Source of the DNA: an uncultured Eubacterium sp.
GTDB taxonomy: Bacteria; Bacillota_A; Clostridia; Lachnospirales; Lachnospiraceae
Direction of reading: 5' to 3'
DNA: 11,540 nt
Assembly: GCA_947653505.1 (NCBI GenBank)
Contig: CANTHI010000055.1
Coordinates: 1 to 11,540 of the forward strand
The notes under the pieces are model-generated. The model had not been told where the DNA came from. It worked only from the letters and a program-made list of their open reading frames with translations, and searched no databases. A program made the position numbers and the translations under genes. Position 1 is the first letter of the stretch; every line of letters begins with the position of its first letter. This document shows positions 1 through 7,330 of the stretch, one piece after another.

Positions 1-946
1 TATTAAAACTGAACCAGCTGGAAACATAAAAGCAGACAAGGAAAAATCTACTGAAAACAGGGTAAAAGGTAAAGTAAAAGACGTTCTGCTTGGCACCGGA
101 CAGTACCAGAACGTGGAAGTCGGTATTAATCTGCCGTTAAATTTTGATAAGACAACGATCAGCAAAAAGATCTATGATGTTGGGGAAGGACGTGAACAGG
201 GACCTTACAAAAGTGACAGGACTTATGATGAGTCTACGATTTCCGGAGGAGCCAATGTACCGGGCACGGACGCAAACGGAGAAGACGGCAATTATATGAT
301 TACCGACGGAGAGCAGACCGAACAGAACATTTCGGATTCTTCCAGAGACTACGCGGTCAATGAGACGATTGAAAATACAGAAGCTGGCATAGGGACGATT
401 TTATATGATACCGCGTCTTTGGGTGTTACGTTAAAAAGTTACATAAAATATGATGAAGATACATTAAGGGCGAATGGCGATCTGGAGGGCACGACATTTG
501 AAGAGTACTGTGCCCAGATTGAAAGCCAGGGTGCACAGAGACAGGAAGTAGACGCGGATACGATTGACGTGCTTGCAAAGGCAACCGGTATCGACGCAGA
601 GCGGATTTCCGTGATTGCCTATCAGGAACCGTTATTTATCCCGTCGGAAGGCAGCGGAAGGACGTTTTCTGATTATCTGGAGATTATACTGGCTGTCCTG
701 ATCTTTGCATTACTGGGATTTGTAGTATTTATGAGCACACGAAAAGAGAAAGCACCGGAGCTGGAGCCAGAGTTATCCGTAGAGACGCTGCTGCAGACAA
801 CAAAGGAAAATGAAGAAGAAAGTCTGGAGGATATTGGCTTTAAAGAAAAATCCGAAGCAAGAGTACTGATTGAAAAATTCGTAGAAGAGAAACCAGAGGC
901 CGTTGCATCATTGCTGCGCAACTGGCTCAATGAGGACTGGGAATAG
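1..946 (+). CDS. fliF: Flagellar MS-ring protein FliF, C-terminal part (5' end outside window)
   Basis: The frame is open from base 2 with no stop, so this is the last ~314 codons of a gene that starts upstream; family members are usually over 500 residues. FliF is the inner-membrane ring that nucleates the basal body and encloses the export gate. The fragment contains the end of the extracytoplasmic ring-building region (a YAVNETIE segment near 352-375 resembles the conserved FliF/YscJ-type motif). A hydrophobic helix follows at about 674-739 (YLEIILAVLIFALLGFVVF). The acidic cytoplasmic tail ends in a helix near 860-943 (VLIEKFVEEKPEAVASLLRN, then WLNEDWE), which in known FliF proteins binds the FliG N-terminal domain. 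An internal GTG at 113 is not a credible start because similar sequence continues upstream. fliG follows 18 nt after the stop, fitting the FliF-FliG partnership. Identification is secure from the C-terminal architecture and the neighbour. Confidence 0.95.
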   Translation, partial: IKTEPAGNIKADKEKSTENRVKGKVKDVLLGTGQYQNVEVGINLPLNFDKTTISKKIYDVGEGREQGPYKSDRTYDESTISGGANVPGTDANGEDGNYMITDGEQTEQNISDSSRDYAVNETIENTEAGIGTILYDTASLGVTLKSYIKYDEDTLRANGDLEGTTFEEYCAQIESQGAQRQEVDADTIDVLAKATGIDAERISVIAYQEPLFIPSEGSGRTFSDYLEIILAVLIFALLGFVVFMSTRKEKAPELEPELSVETLLQTTKENEEESLEDIGFKEKSEARVLIEKFVEEKPEAVASLLRNWLNEDWE

Positions 947-964
947 TAAGATTGAGGGAGAGAC

Positions 965-1969
965 ATGGCAGATAAGATGAGTGGTCTTCAAAAAGCGGCA
1001 GTTCTTCTGATCGCGCTGGGACCGGAAAAATCAGCAAGTATATTCAGATATTTAAAAGAAGATGAGATAGAGGAGCTGACGCTTGAGATTGCGAATACGA
1101 GAAGTATCGCGCCGCAGCTCAAAGACGATATCATCAATGAATTTTATCAGGTGTGTCTGGCACAGCAATACATATCAGAAGGCGGCATTGGTTACGCAAA
1201 GGATCTTCTGGACAAGGCGCTTGGCGAAGAGCGTGCGCAGCAGGTGATTACAAAGCTGACCGCTTCGCTGCAGGTGCGTCCGTTTGAGTTTGTGCGTAAG
1301 ACGGATGCCAGTCAGGTGCTGAACTTTATTCAGGATGAACATCCGCAGACGATCGCGATGATTCTGTCTTATCTGTCTCCAAACCAGGCGTCCATGATCA
1401 TCGGGTCGCTTGATCCGGAAAAACAGGCAGATGTTGCCAGACGTATCGCCATGATGGACCGTACGTCGCCGGATGTCATAAAGGAAGTAGAAAGCGTACT
1501 GGAACGCAAGCTTGCATCGCTGGCGAATCAGGATTATACGATTGTCGGCGGCGTCGATGCGATTGTAAATATTCTGAATACGGTAGACCGTAGTACAGAA
1601 AAACACATTATGGAAACGCTCGAAGTGGAAGAGCCGGAGCTGGCAGACGAGATCCGCAAAAAGATGTTTGTATTCGAAGATATTCTGCTGCTGGACGACC
1701 GTGCGATTCAGCGTGTGCTGCGTGATGTGGAAAACAGCGATCTGGCAATCGCCCTAAAGGGTGCAAACGACGAGGTAAAGGGCGCGATCCTGAAAAACCT
1801 TTCCAAACGTCTTGCTGCGATGATCGAGGAAGATATGGAATTTATGGGTCCGGTAAGAATGAAGGACGTAGAAGAAGCGCAGCAAAAGATCGTTGCTGTT
1901 ATCCGTAAGCTGGAGGATTCCGCTGAGATTGTTATTTCCAGAGGCGGAGGTGATGAGATCGTTGTCTAA
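965..1969 (+). CDS. fliG: Flagellar motor switch protein FliG
   Basis: FliG sits on the cytoplasmic face of the MS ring and transmits torque from the stators, working with FliM and FliN/FliY. The protein is 334 residues, the usual size. The start ATG is preceded by a GAGGGAG ribosome site at about 954-960. Visible hallmarks are the N-terminal FliF-binding domain (SGLQKAAVLLIALGPEKSA), the middle-domain EHPQ motif at residues 125-128 that contacts FliM, and the MFVF hinge at 234-237. The C-terminal torque helix carries charged residues K265, R282, E289, D290 and R298. These line up one position after the E. coli set K264, R281, D288, D289, R297, so the stator-facing charges are conserved. The 3' end overlaps the likely fliH start by 17-20 nt, suggesting coupled translation. 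No abnormality is seen. Confidence 0.98.
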   Translation: MADKMSGLQKAAVLLIALGPEKSASIFRYLKEDEIEELTLEIANTRSIAPQLKDDIINEFYQVCLAQQYISEGGIGYAKDLLDKALGEERAQQVITKLTASLQVRPFEFVRKTDASQVLNFIQDEHPQTIAMILSYLSPNQASMIIGSLDPEKQADVARRIAMMDRTSPDVIKEVESVLERKLASLANQDYTIVGGVDAIVNILNTVDRSTEKHIMETLEVEEPELADEIRKKMFVFEDILLLDDRAIQRVLRDVENSDLAIALKGANDEVKGAILKNLSKRLAAMIEEDMEFMGPVRMKDVEEAQQKIVAVIRKLEDSAEIVISRGGGDEIVV

Positions 1970-2834
1970 TTTATATAAGGCACGCGTCAATCAGCAAAAA
2001 GGGGATGTTTATACCCGCGTGATTGACTATAACGAGCTGCTGGAGCAAAAGCTGAGCGCGCTTACGTTTGAGCGGCAGGCCCAATTGCGCAGGGAGCAGA
2101 TCGAGCAGAGGAAAAAGCAGGTGGCAGAGGGCGCGCAGGAGGGCGAAGAAGCGCAGCCGCAGGAACCGGACTTTTCCGAAGGACTGATGGGTCTGAATCT
2201 GCAGGTCCAGCCGGAAATGGAAATTGATTATGTCGAACGCGCGAAAGAACAGGCAGAGCAGATCGTATCCAAAGCGACCGCAGATGCAGAGACAATTTTA
2301 AAAAAGGCAGTACAGGAAGCAGAGAATTTAAAAGAAAGTACAAGAAAAGAAGCTGAAGAAAAAGGATATGCACAGGGGATGGAGCGTGTGCATGCACAGG
2401 AAGCACAGATGCGGCAGGAGCTGCAGCGTCTGCGGGATGAGCAGGAGCTGGCATATCAGGACCGGCTGTATACGATGGAACCGGAGCTGATGGATGCCGT
2501 GATTACGGTGTTTGACCGGGTGCTGCATACAGATTTCGAAGAGCACCGGGAGATTTTACTGTATTTAATCCGCAGCACGGTCCGGCATATTAAAAACAGC
2601 CATGTGTTCCGGATCTTTGTCAGCGCGGAAGATTACGCGCAGGTATCCGCGGGAAAAGCGGGGATTATGGAAAAAATCGGCGGGGAAGCGTCGTTGGATA
2701 TTATTATGGATGAGGCCATGCAGAAAGGGCAGTGCACGATTGATACGGACGAAGGTCTGTTTGAATGCGGGCTTGACGTACAGCTGGCCAACCTGGTGGA
2801 TGAATTGAAATTACTTTGCAGTCTGGGGACGTAG
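1953..2834 (+). CDS. fliH: Flagellar export ATPase regulator FliH
   Basis: FliH is the peripheral stalk-like partner that holds the FliI ATPase at the export gate and restrains its activity. Starting at ATG 1953 gives 293 residues (MRSLSNLYKARV). An in-frame GTG lies directly before it at 1950, and a GAGGCGGAGG tract at 1941-1950 can serve as ribosome site. A longer reading back to 1893 lies deep in fliG and is unlikely. The N-terminal third is Q/E-rich and low in complexity. A long helix at about residues 95-165 is rich in A, E, K and Q, with the EEKGYAQGMERV segment resembling the FliH/YscL/V-ATPase E-subunit helical region. The C-terminal globular part (from DAVITVFDRVLHTDF onward) matches the FliI-binding domain layout. 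Sequence conservation in this family is weak, so the assignment rests on architecture and position between fliG and fliI. The exact start is uncertain by one codon. Confidence 0.9.
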   Translation: MRSLSNLYKARVNQQKGDVYTRVIDYNELLEQKLSALTFERQAQLRREQIEQRKKQVAEGAQEGEEAQPQEPDFSEGLMGLNLQVQPEMEIDYVERAKEQAEQIVSKATADAETILKKAVQEAENLKESTRKEAEEKGYAQGMERVHAQEAQMRQELQRLRDEQELAYQDRLYTMEPELMDAVITVFDRVLHTDFEEHREILLYLIRSTVRHIKNSHVFRIFVSAEDYAQVSAGKAGIMEKIGGEASLDIIMDEAMQKGQCTIDTDEGLFECGLDVQLANLVDELKLLCSLGT

Positions 2835-2836
2835 TT

Positions 2837-4159
2837 GTGAACAGAGTTATAAAAAAGCAGTATAGTAAATATATTTCATTAGCAGATAAAACATATTTTA
2901 ACCGCTACGGAAAAGTGGCAAAAGTAGTCGGACTTACGATCGAATCGCTGGGACCGGATGCAAAGCTCAATGACCTTTGCCGGATTCTGATTGACCGTGA
3001 AAATGACGTGTCGGTTATGGCAGAGGTCGTCGGATTCCGCGACAAACATATTTTGCTGATGCCTTTTGAAAACGTGGAAGGGATCGGGGTCGGATGCATC
3101 GTGGAAAATACCGGGCGGCCGTTGTCGGTTCTGGTCGATGACCATATACTGGGACATACGCTGGACGGACTTGGACGGCCGACCGATGTGGAGGAGCTGG
3201 AGCTGACAAAGGAGTATCCGGTCGATGCGCAGCCGCCGGATCCGATGGCACGTGTCATTATCCGCGATGTGCTGCCGCTTGGTGTCAAGGCGGTAGATGG
3301 TCTGATTACGGTCGGTAAGGGACAGCGGATTGGCATTTTTGCGGGATCTGGCGTCGGCAAAAGTACACTGATGGGCATGTTTGCCCGCAACACGAGGGCA
3401 GATATCAATGTCATCGCGTTAATCGGCGAGCGTGGCCGTGAGGTCCGTGAGTTTATCGAAAACGATATGGGCGAGGAAGGAATGAAACGCTCAGTCGTGA
3501 TCGTAGCCACATCCGACAAGCCGGCGCTGATCCGTAACAAAGCGGCTAAGACGGCGACAGCGATTGCCGAGTATTTCAGGGATCAGGGCAAGGATGTCCT
3601 GCTGATGATGGACTCCCTGACCCGTTTTTGTATGGCGCAGCGTGAAATCGGTCTGGCTTCTGGCGAGCCTCCGGTTACGAGAGGATATCCGCCGAGCATT
3701 TACTCAGAGATGCCAAAGCTGCTGGAACGGGCGGGCAATTCGGATAAAGGTTCGATTACAGGTCTTTATACAGTGCTTGTAGACGGGGATGATTTTAACG
3801 AACCGATTACAGATACGGCACGAAGTATTCTCGACGGGCATATTGTATTATCAAGAAGGCTCGGGCAGAAAAACCACTATCCGGCGATCGACGTGCTTGC
3901 CAGCATTTCCAGATGTATGAGCGCGATTGCGTCTGACGACCATAAAGGCGCCGCAGGAAAGCTGCGTAATGTACTCGGTACTTATGATGAAGCAGAAGAT
4001 CTGATTAATATCGGGGCTTATAAAAATGGTTCCAATGTGGCGATTGACTATGCCATCCAGAAGATCAATGCCGTAAACCAGTTCCTGATGCAGGGAACGA
4101 TGGAAAAGTTCACATTTGAAGAGATTATACAACGTCTGGAAGCGATTTTTAAGGATTAA
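2837..4159 (+). CDS. fliI: Flagellum-specific ATPase FliI
   Basis: FliI is the cytoplasmic ATPase of the flagellar type III export apparatus, related to the F1 beta subunit; it unloads chaperones and substrates at the gate. I chose GTG at 2837, giving 440 residues (MNRVIKKQYSKYISL), two bases after the fliH stop with a weak GGGG site at 2825-2828. A TTG at 2816 would add seven residues and overlap fliH. Clear motifs are Walker A AGSGVGKST at 169-177, GERGRE with the catalytic-type glutamate E198, Walker B VLLMMD ending at D259, and the TRGYPPS segment typical of type III ATPases. The N-terminal beta-barrel (about 1-80) and C-terminal helical region (ending EEIIQRLEAIFKD) are intact. Lack of a strong ribosome site suggests translation is coupled to fliH. 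Identification is certain; only the start is open. Confidence 0.98.
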   Translation: MNRVIKKQYSKYISLADKTYFNRYGKVAKVVGLTIESLGPDAKLNDLCRILIDRENDVSVMAEVVGFRDKHILLMPFENVEGIGVGCIVENTGRPLSVLVDDHILGHTLDGLGRPTDVEELELTKEYPVDAQPPDPMARVIIRDVLPLGVKAVDGLITVGKGQRIGIFAGSGVGKSTLMGMFARNTRADINVIALIGERGREVREFIENDMGEEGMKRSVVIVATSDKPALIRNKAAKTATAIAEYFRDQGKDVLLMMDSLTRFCMAQREIGLASGEPPVTRGYPPSIYSEMPKLLERAGNSDKGSITGLYTVLVDGDDFNEPITDTARSILDGHIVLSRRLGQKNHYPAIDVLASISRCMSAIASDDHKGAAGKLRNVLGTYDEAEDLINIGAYKNGSNVAIDYAIQKINAVNQFLMQGTMEKFTFEEIIQRLEAIFKD

Positions 4160-4162
4160 TAT

Positions 4163-4609
4163 ATGGCGAAGTTTATATTTAAGCTGCAAAGCATTCTGGA
4201 TATCAAGCTAAAGCTGGAAAGTCAGGCAAAAATAGCATATGGGCAGGCAAACGCAAAGCTGCGGAAGGAAGAGATCGCGCTGCAGGCGCTGGTGACACAG
4301 CGCAGCACATATGAAAAACGCGCGGTGGAGCTGGTCAACGGGACGATCAGTATCCGTGATATTAAAGAAAACAGACAGTCCATTGATATTATGAAAACGA
4401 AGATCCGCGCACAGATGATGGTTGTCCACGCGGCGGAAAAACAGGTGGAGGCGGCAAGACTGAAATTAAATGAGATCATGATCGAGCGTAAGACCTTTGA
4501 AAAGCTGCGGGAACGGGCATTTGAGGAGTTTAAACAGGAAGTGGCCTACGAAGAAAATCAGGCAGTCAATGAGCTTGTCAGCTATACCTATCATGGGGAA
4601 AGTACGTAG
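4163..4609 (+). CDS. fliJ: Flagellar export chaperone/stalk protein FliJ
   Basis: The product has 148 residues, and FliJ family members are typically about 140-150. It is almost entirely helical and charged, beginning FIFKLQSILDIKLKLESQAK, a typical FliJ N-terminal pattern, and continuing as an antiparallel coiled coil with regular A/E/K/L/R heptads. FliJ acts as the central stalk inside the FliI hexamer and links the ATPase to FlhA. The ATG follows the fliI stop by three nucleotides, with an AAGGA site at 4151-4155 inside the end of fliI. Position directly after fliI is as important as sequence here, since coiled coils of this size match poorly between species. Nothing is broken or unusual. 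Confidence 0.9.
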   Translation: MAKFIFKLQSILDIKLKLESQAKIAYGQANAKLRKEEIALQALVTQRSTYEKRAVELVNGTISIRDIKENRQSIDIMKTKIRAQMMVVHAAEKQVEAARLKLNEIMIERKTFEKLRERAFEEFKQEVAYEENQAVNELVSYTYHGEST

Positions 4610-4653
4610 CAGCCTGTGGCGGCTGGTGCGAATTACATAAGGAGGGTATCTAA

Positions 4654-5502
4654 ATGCCGGAAGAAGCAATGGGAGCACAGGCAGATGCCAAAAAGCAGGA
4701 AAAAGAACGAAAAAAAGAAGAAAAAAAGAAAAAAAAGCAGGAGAAAAAAGCCGCGAAACAGGATCAGGAAATGGCTGAAGAGCAGGAGACTGTCGGCGGC
4801 AAGCTGATTGTGGCGTTTGCAACACTCGTGATTATCGCGATCTGGCTCGGGATTTTAGCGCTTCTGATCCGTCTGGATGTCGGCGGATTTGGTTCTACCG
4901 TACTGCATCCGCTGTTAAAAGACGTACCATATGTAAATAAGATTCTGCCGGAGGTAAAGGCAGAAAACGTGGCAGAAGACGCGGATTATCCATACCAGAC
5001 CTTAGACGAGGCAATCGCGCGGATTAAGGAGCTGGAAGGGGAGCTGGAAACCGCGCTGCAGACGAACAAAGACCGCGCCGCAAAGATGGAGGATCTGCAG
5101 GCACAGGTACGCAAGCTGAAAAAATACCGTGATAACGAAGCGGCCCTGGAAGCGCTGCGGCAGGAGTTTTACGAAGAAATTGTGTTTGGCGATGACGCGC
5201 CGGATATTTCCGAATATCAGAAATTTTACGAAGCCATCAATCCGGATAATGCGGAAGTATTATATAAAGAAGTCGTGGAGCAGACCGAATATGACAGCAA
5301 GGTGGATGATTATGTAAAGACATACTCCGCCATGAAGCCAAAGGATGCCGCTGCCATCTTTGATACGATGACGGATAACCTTTCCCTCGTAAGAAGGATA
5401 CTGGAAAAGATGACGTCCGCAAACCGCGCGAATATACTGGCGGCGATGAATCAGGATACAGCCGCGAAGCTGACAGAGATGCTGGAGCCGTCCAAGCGGT
5501 AG
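4654..5502 (+). CDS. MotE/YlxF-like membrane-anchored coiled-coil protein
   Basis: This 282-residue protein sits where Bacillus subtilis has ylxF. ATG 4654 has an excellent AAGGAGG site at 4639-4645. Residues 12-40 form a very lysine/glutamate-rich cytoplasmic tail. Residues 51-74 are one strong membrane helix (LIVAFATLVIIAIWLGILAL). Residues about 115-175 form a coiled coil (LDEAIARIKELEGELETAL). The C-terminal part from about 224 (YSAMKPKDAAAIFDTM, then LEKMTSANRANILAAMN) has the short helical repeat shared with the MgtE N-terminal domain and with MotE. MotE in alpha-proteobacteria is a periplasmic chaperone for the motility protein MotC; the role of Firmicute relatives is not established, and a motor or export accessory role is an inference from the operon. 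The tail is encoded by long A runs (A7, A7, A8 between 4710 and 4736). The family call is good and the function is uncertain. Confidence 0.8.
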   Translation: MPEEAMGAQADAKKQEKERKKEEKKKKKQEKKAAKQDQEMAEEQETVGGKLIVAFATLVIIAIWLGILALLIRLDVGGFGSTVLHPLLKDVPYVNKILPEVKAENVAEDADYPYQTLDEAIARIKELEGELETALQTNKDRAAKMEDLQAQVRKLKKYRDNEAALEALRQEFYEEIVFGDDAPDISEYQKFYEAINPDNAEVLYKEVVEQTEYDSKVDDYVKTYSAMKPKDAAAIFDTMTDNLSLVRRILEKMTSANRANILAAMNQDTAAKLTEMLEPSKR

Positions 5503-5677
5503 CAGGCAAAAGCGCAGGATAAGGTCAGGATGGTATCAGGATGCTATATTCTGGATCCGGAGAAACATAACACCATAACCATCAAAAGATTTCCGGATAC
5601 AGTCTATATAGATGTTTTAAAAATTTCTGAAGTTAGAAATTTTTGAAATTTTCAGAAAAAAAGAAAGGAGGCAGAGG
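5503..5677 (+). promoter_or_regulatory. fliK leader: AU-rich region with alternative hairpins
   Basis: This 175-nt gap is one of the longer ones in the cluster. It holds three CAGGAT hexamers spaced exactly 11 bp apart (5515, 5526, 5537) and a 7-bp inverted repeat (ATCCGGA at 5555-5561 with TCCGGAT at 5592-5598). It also has a perfect AU-rich stem, AAAAATTTCT (5619-5628) with AGAAATTTTT (5635-5644), extendable to about 15 pairs with G-U pairs. A competing stem, TTTCTGAA (5624-5631) with TTCAGAAA (5651-5658), shares bases with it and cannot form at the same time. The second stem ends about six bases before the AAAGGAGG ribosome site at 5665-5672. No convincing promoter or U-tract terminator is seen. 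A regulatory role is inference, because AT-rich sequence makes such pairings by chance. Confidence 0.35.
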
Positions 5678-7225
5678 ATGCCAGCAATACAACTTATGAC
5701 AGTCTCATCCACAGAGACAAAACCATCTGCTGAGTCTGCAGGCGTAAAGAGCCAGAAGCTTTCCGGACTGCAGGGTACGTTTTCCAATTATATGCGGCAA
5801 AATTCTCCGAATACGGCTGCGCAGACAGCAAAGGGGGATTCCGGAATGCTGCAGACAAAACAGCCGGGAAACGATACGAGTGTAAAACAGCAGTATGAGC
5901 AGTACCAGAGCAGGTCCCAGACTGCCGCAGACAAAGTTACAGACTATGCGGATGGGGAACGTGTGGATACGGGCGCTGTGCAGGAGACAGTAGAAGAAGC
6001 AGTAGAAAACATCAAAGAAAGCATCAAAGAAAATCTTGGTGTGGATGAAGAACAGCTCGAAGCCGCAATGGAGCTTCTTGGCCTGACTCAGGCAGATCTG
6101 CTCGATCCGCAGCAGCTGATCGCACTGGCGGTTGAGCTGACAGGCAGTGAAGATGCCGCAGGTATGCTGTTTCAGGAAAATTTCCAGCTCGTAATGCAGG
6201 AAGCAGGCGCTATTACCGATGATCTGCTGCAGCAGCTTGGAATGTCAATGGAAGAGCTGATGGATCAGGTTCATACCATGCTGGAAGATGCACAGCAGCC
6301 ACAGAATCAGGAAATAGAAACGATGCTGCCACAGCAGGAAGGTCAGACAGACGTTCCGGTGCAGCAGACAGTCCAGCCGCAGCAGGAAGGTACCGTACCG
6401 GACATGGTACAGCAGACCGGGCCGCAGCCAGTGGAGGAAGCTGTACAGACGGTGCAGCAGACCAGGCCGCAGCAGGAAGAGACACAGACCAGCACGGAAA
6501 CCGTTGTCAGTCCGCAGGAACAGCCGGAGGAGACAAAGCAGGTACAGCAGACTGCACCGCAGCAGGAAGAGACACAGACCGGTGAGCAGACGTCTGCCCA
6601 GCCGCAGCAGGAAAGTACAATGGCAAAAAGTGAAGAATCCGGCGACCAGCCGCGCTTTGAATTTCAGACAAATGTACATGCGCAGCATCAGACAGCCCAT
6701 GTTCAGACACCGGCAGCTCCGGCATCAGCGCCGCTTCCGCAGGTGAACATGCAGGAAGTGATTGACCAGATTGTGCAGCATACCAGAGTCCATCTTTCCA
6801 CAGATGTAAAATCTATTGAGATGCAGCTGAATCCGGAAAATCTTGGCAAGGTATATGTACACGTATCAGAAAAGCAGGGTGCAGTGACCGCACAGCTGAC
6901 GGCACAGAATGAAAATGTCAAAGAAGCGCTCGTCCAGCAGGCAGCCGTTTTAAAAGAAACGCTGAACCAGCAGGGCATTAAGGTCGATGCCGTGGAAGTA
7001 TCCACAGGTACCCATGAGTTTGAAAGCGGTCTGGAGCGTGACGCACATAGCCAGGAAGAGCAGGCAAGACAGCAGGAAGAGCAGAGCATGCGCCGTTCCA
7101 CAAGAAGCATTAACCTGAACGACCTGAATGATCTGGAAGGAATGTCCGGTCTGATGTCAGAAGAAGAGACGCTCGTAGCGCAGATGATGCGTGACAATGG
7201 CAATAATGTTGATTACAAAGCTTAA
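5678..7225 (+). CDS. fliK: Flagellar hook-length control protein FliK
   Basis: FliK is exported through the growing hook, acts as a ruler, and switches export specificity from hook to filament proteins through its C-terminal domain and FlhB. The product is 515 residues; ATG 5678 follows a strong AAAGGAGG site. The N-terminal half is hydrophilic and low in complexity (S/T/Q/E-rich). Residues about 205-335 are a Q/P/T/E-rich linker with four VQQT-type repeats starting at residues 228, 244, 259 and 289. The conserved hook-length domain lies at about 355-450. It carries the family LNPENLG motif at 384-390 followed by KVYVHVSEKQGAVTAQL and LKETLNQQGIKVDAVEV. The last part (LMSEEETLVAQMMRDNGNNV) resembles the typical end of Firmicute FliK proteins. 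The N-terminal half would not be recognised alone; the C-terminal motif and position make the call firm. Confidence 0.93.
   Translation: MPAIQLMTVSSTETKPSAESAGVKSQKLSGLQGTFSNYMRQNSPNTAAQTAKGDSGMLQTKQPGNDTSVKQQYEQYQSRSQTAADKVTDYADGERVDTGAVQETVEEAVENIKESIKENLGVDEEQLEAAMELLGLTQADLLDPQQLIALAVELTGSEDAAGMLFQENFQLVMQEAGAITDDLLQQLGMSMEELMDQVHTMLEDAQQPQNQEIETMLPQQEGQTDVPVQQTVQPQQEGTVPDMVQQTGPQPVEEAVQTVQQTRPQQEETQTSTETVVSPQEQPEETKQVQQTAPQQEETQTGEQTSAQPQQESTMAKSEESGDQPRFEFQTNVHAQHQTAHVQTPAAPASAPLPQVNMQEVIDQIVQHTRVHLSTDVKSIEMQLNPENLGKVYVHVSEKQGAVTAQLTAQNENVKEALVQQAAVLKETLNQQGIKVDAVEVSTGTHEFESGLERDAHSQEEQARQQEEQSMRRSTRSINLNDLNDLEGMSGLMSEEETLVAQMMRDNGNNVDYKA
6359..6612 (+). repeat. In-frame repeats in the FliK Q/P-rich linker
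   Basis: Within fliK the codons for VQQT-x-P-Q-type units recur at 6359, 6407, 6452 and 6542. The 12-mer CCGCAGCAGGAA occurs four times. A 24-bp block at 6467-6490 is repeated identically at 6557-6580, exactly 90 bp (30 codons) apart, with similar bases on its upstream side. The repeats keep the reading frame, so gain or loss of one unit would lengthen or shorten FliK without breaking it. Confidence 0.8.
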
Positions 7226-7330
7226 AAATCTGATGTTAAGAAAAAGGAAAAAAACAGGCATGATTCTTGCACAAATATGCCAGTCCGGTATGATAATCAG
7301 GTAAAGATTAAAACAGAAAGGAGTGTATTT

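Noticed and set aside
1893..1952. Upstream extension of fliH to a start at 1893
   Set aside because: It lies entirely within fliG, has no ribosome site and adds residues unlike FliH; the GTG/ATG pair at 1950/1953 has a GAGG-rich site.
5603..5612. Perfect 10-bp palindrome TCTATATAGA before fliK, with a TATATA that could be a -10 box
   Set aside because: No -35-like hexamer lies at proper distance, and short AT palindromes are common by chance.
6213..6725. Long minus-strand open frames opposite fliK
   Set aside because: They mirror the CAG/GCA-rich repeat codons of fliK, give low-complexity Leu/Pro/Ala proteins, and lack ribosome sites.
7267..7297. Possible promoter before flgD (TTGCAC then GATAAT)
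   Set aside because: The -35 matches poorly, the spacing is 19 bp, there is no extended -10, and no sigma-28 consensus fits; not strong enough to annotate.
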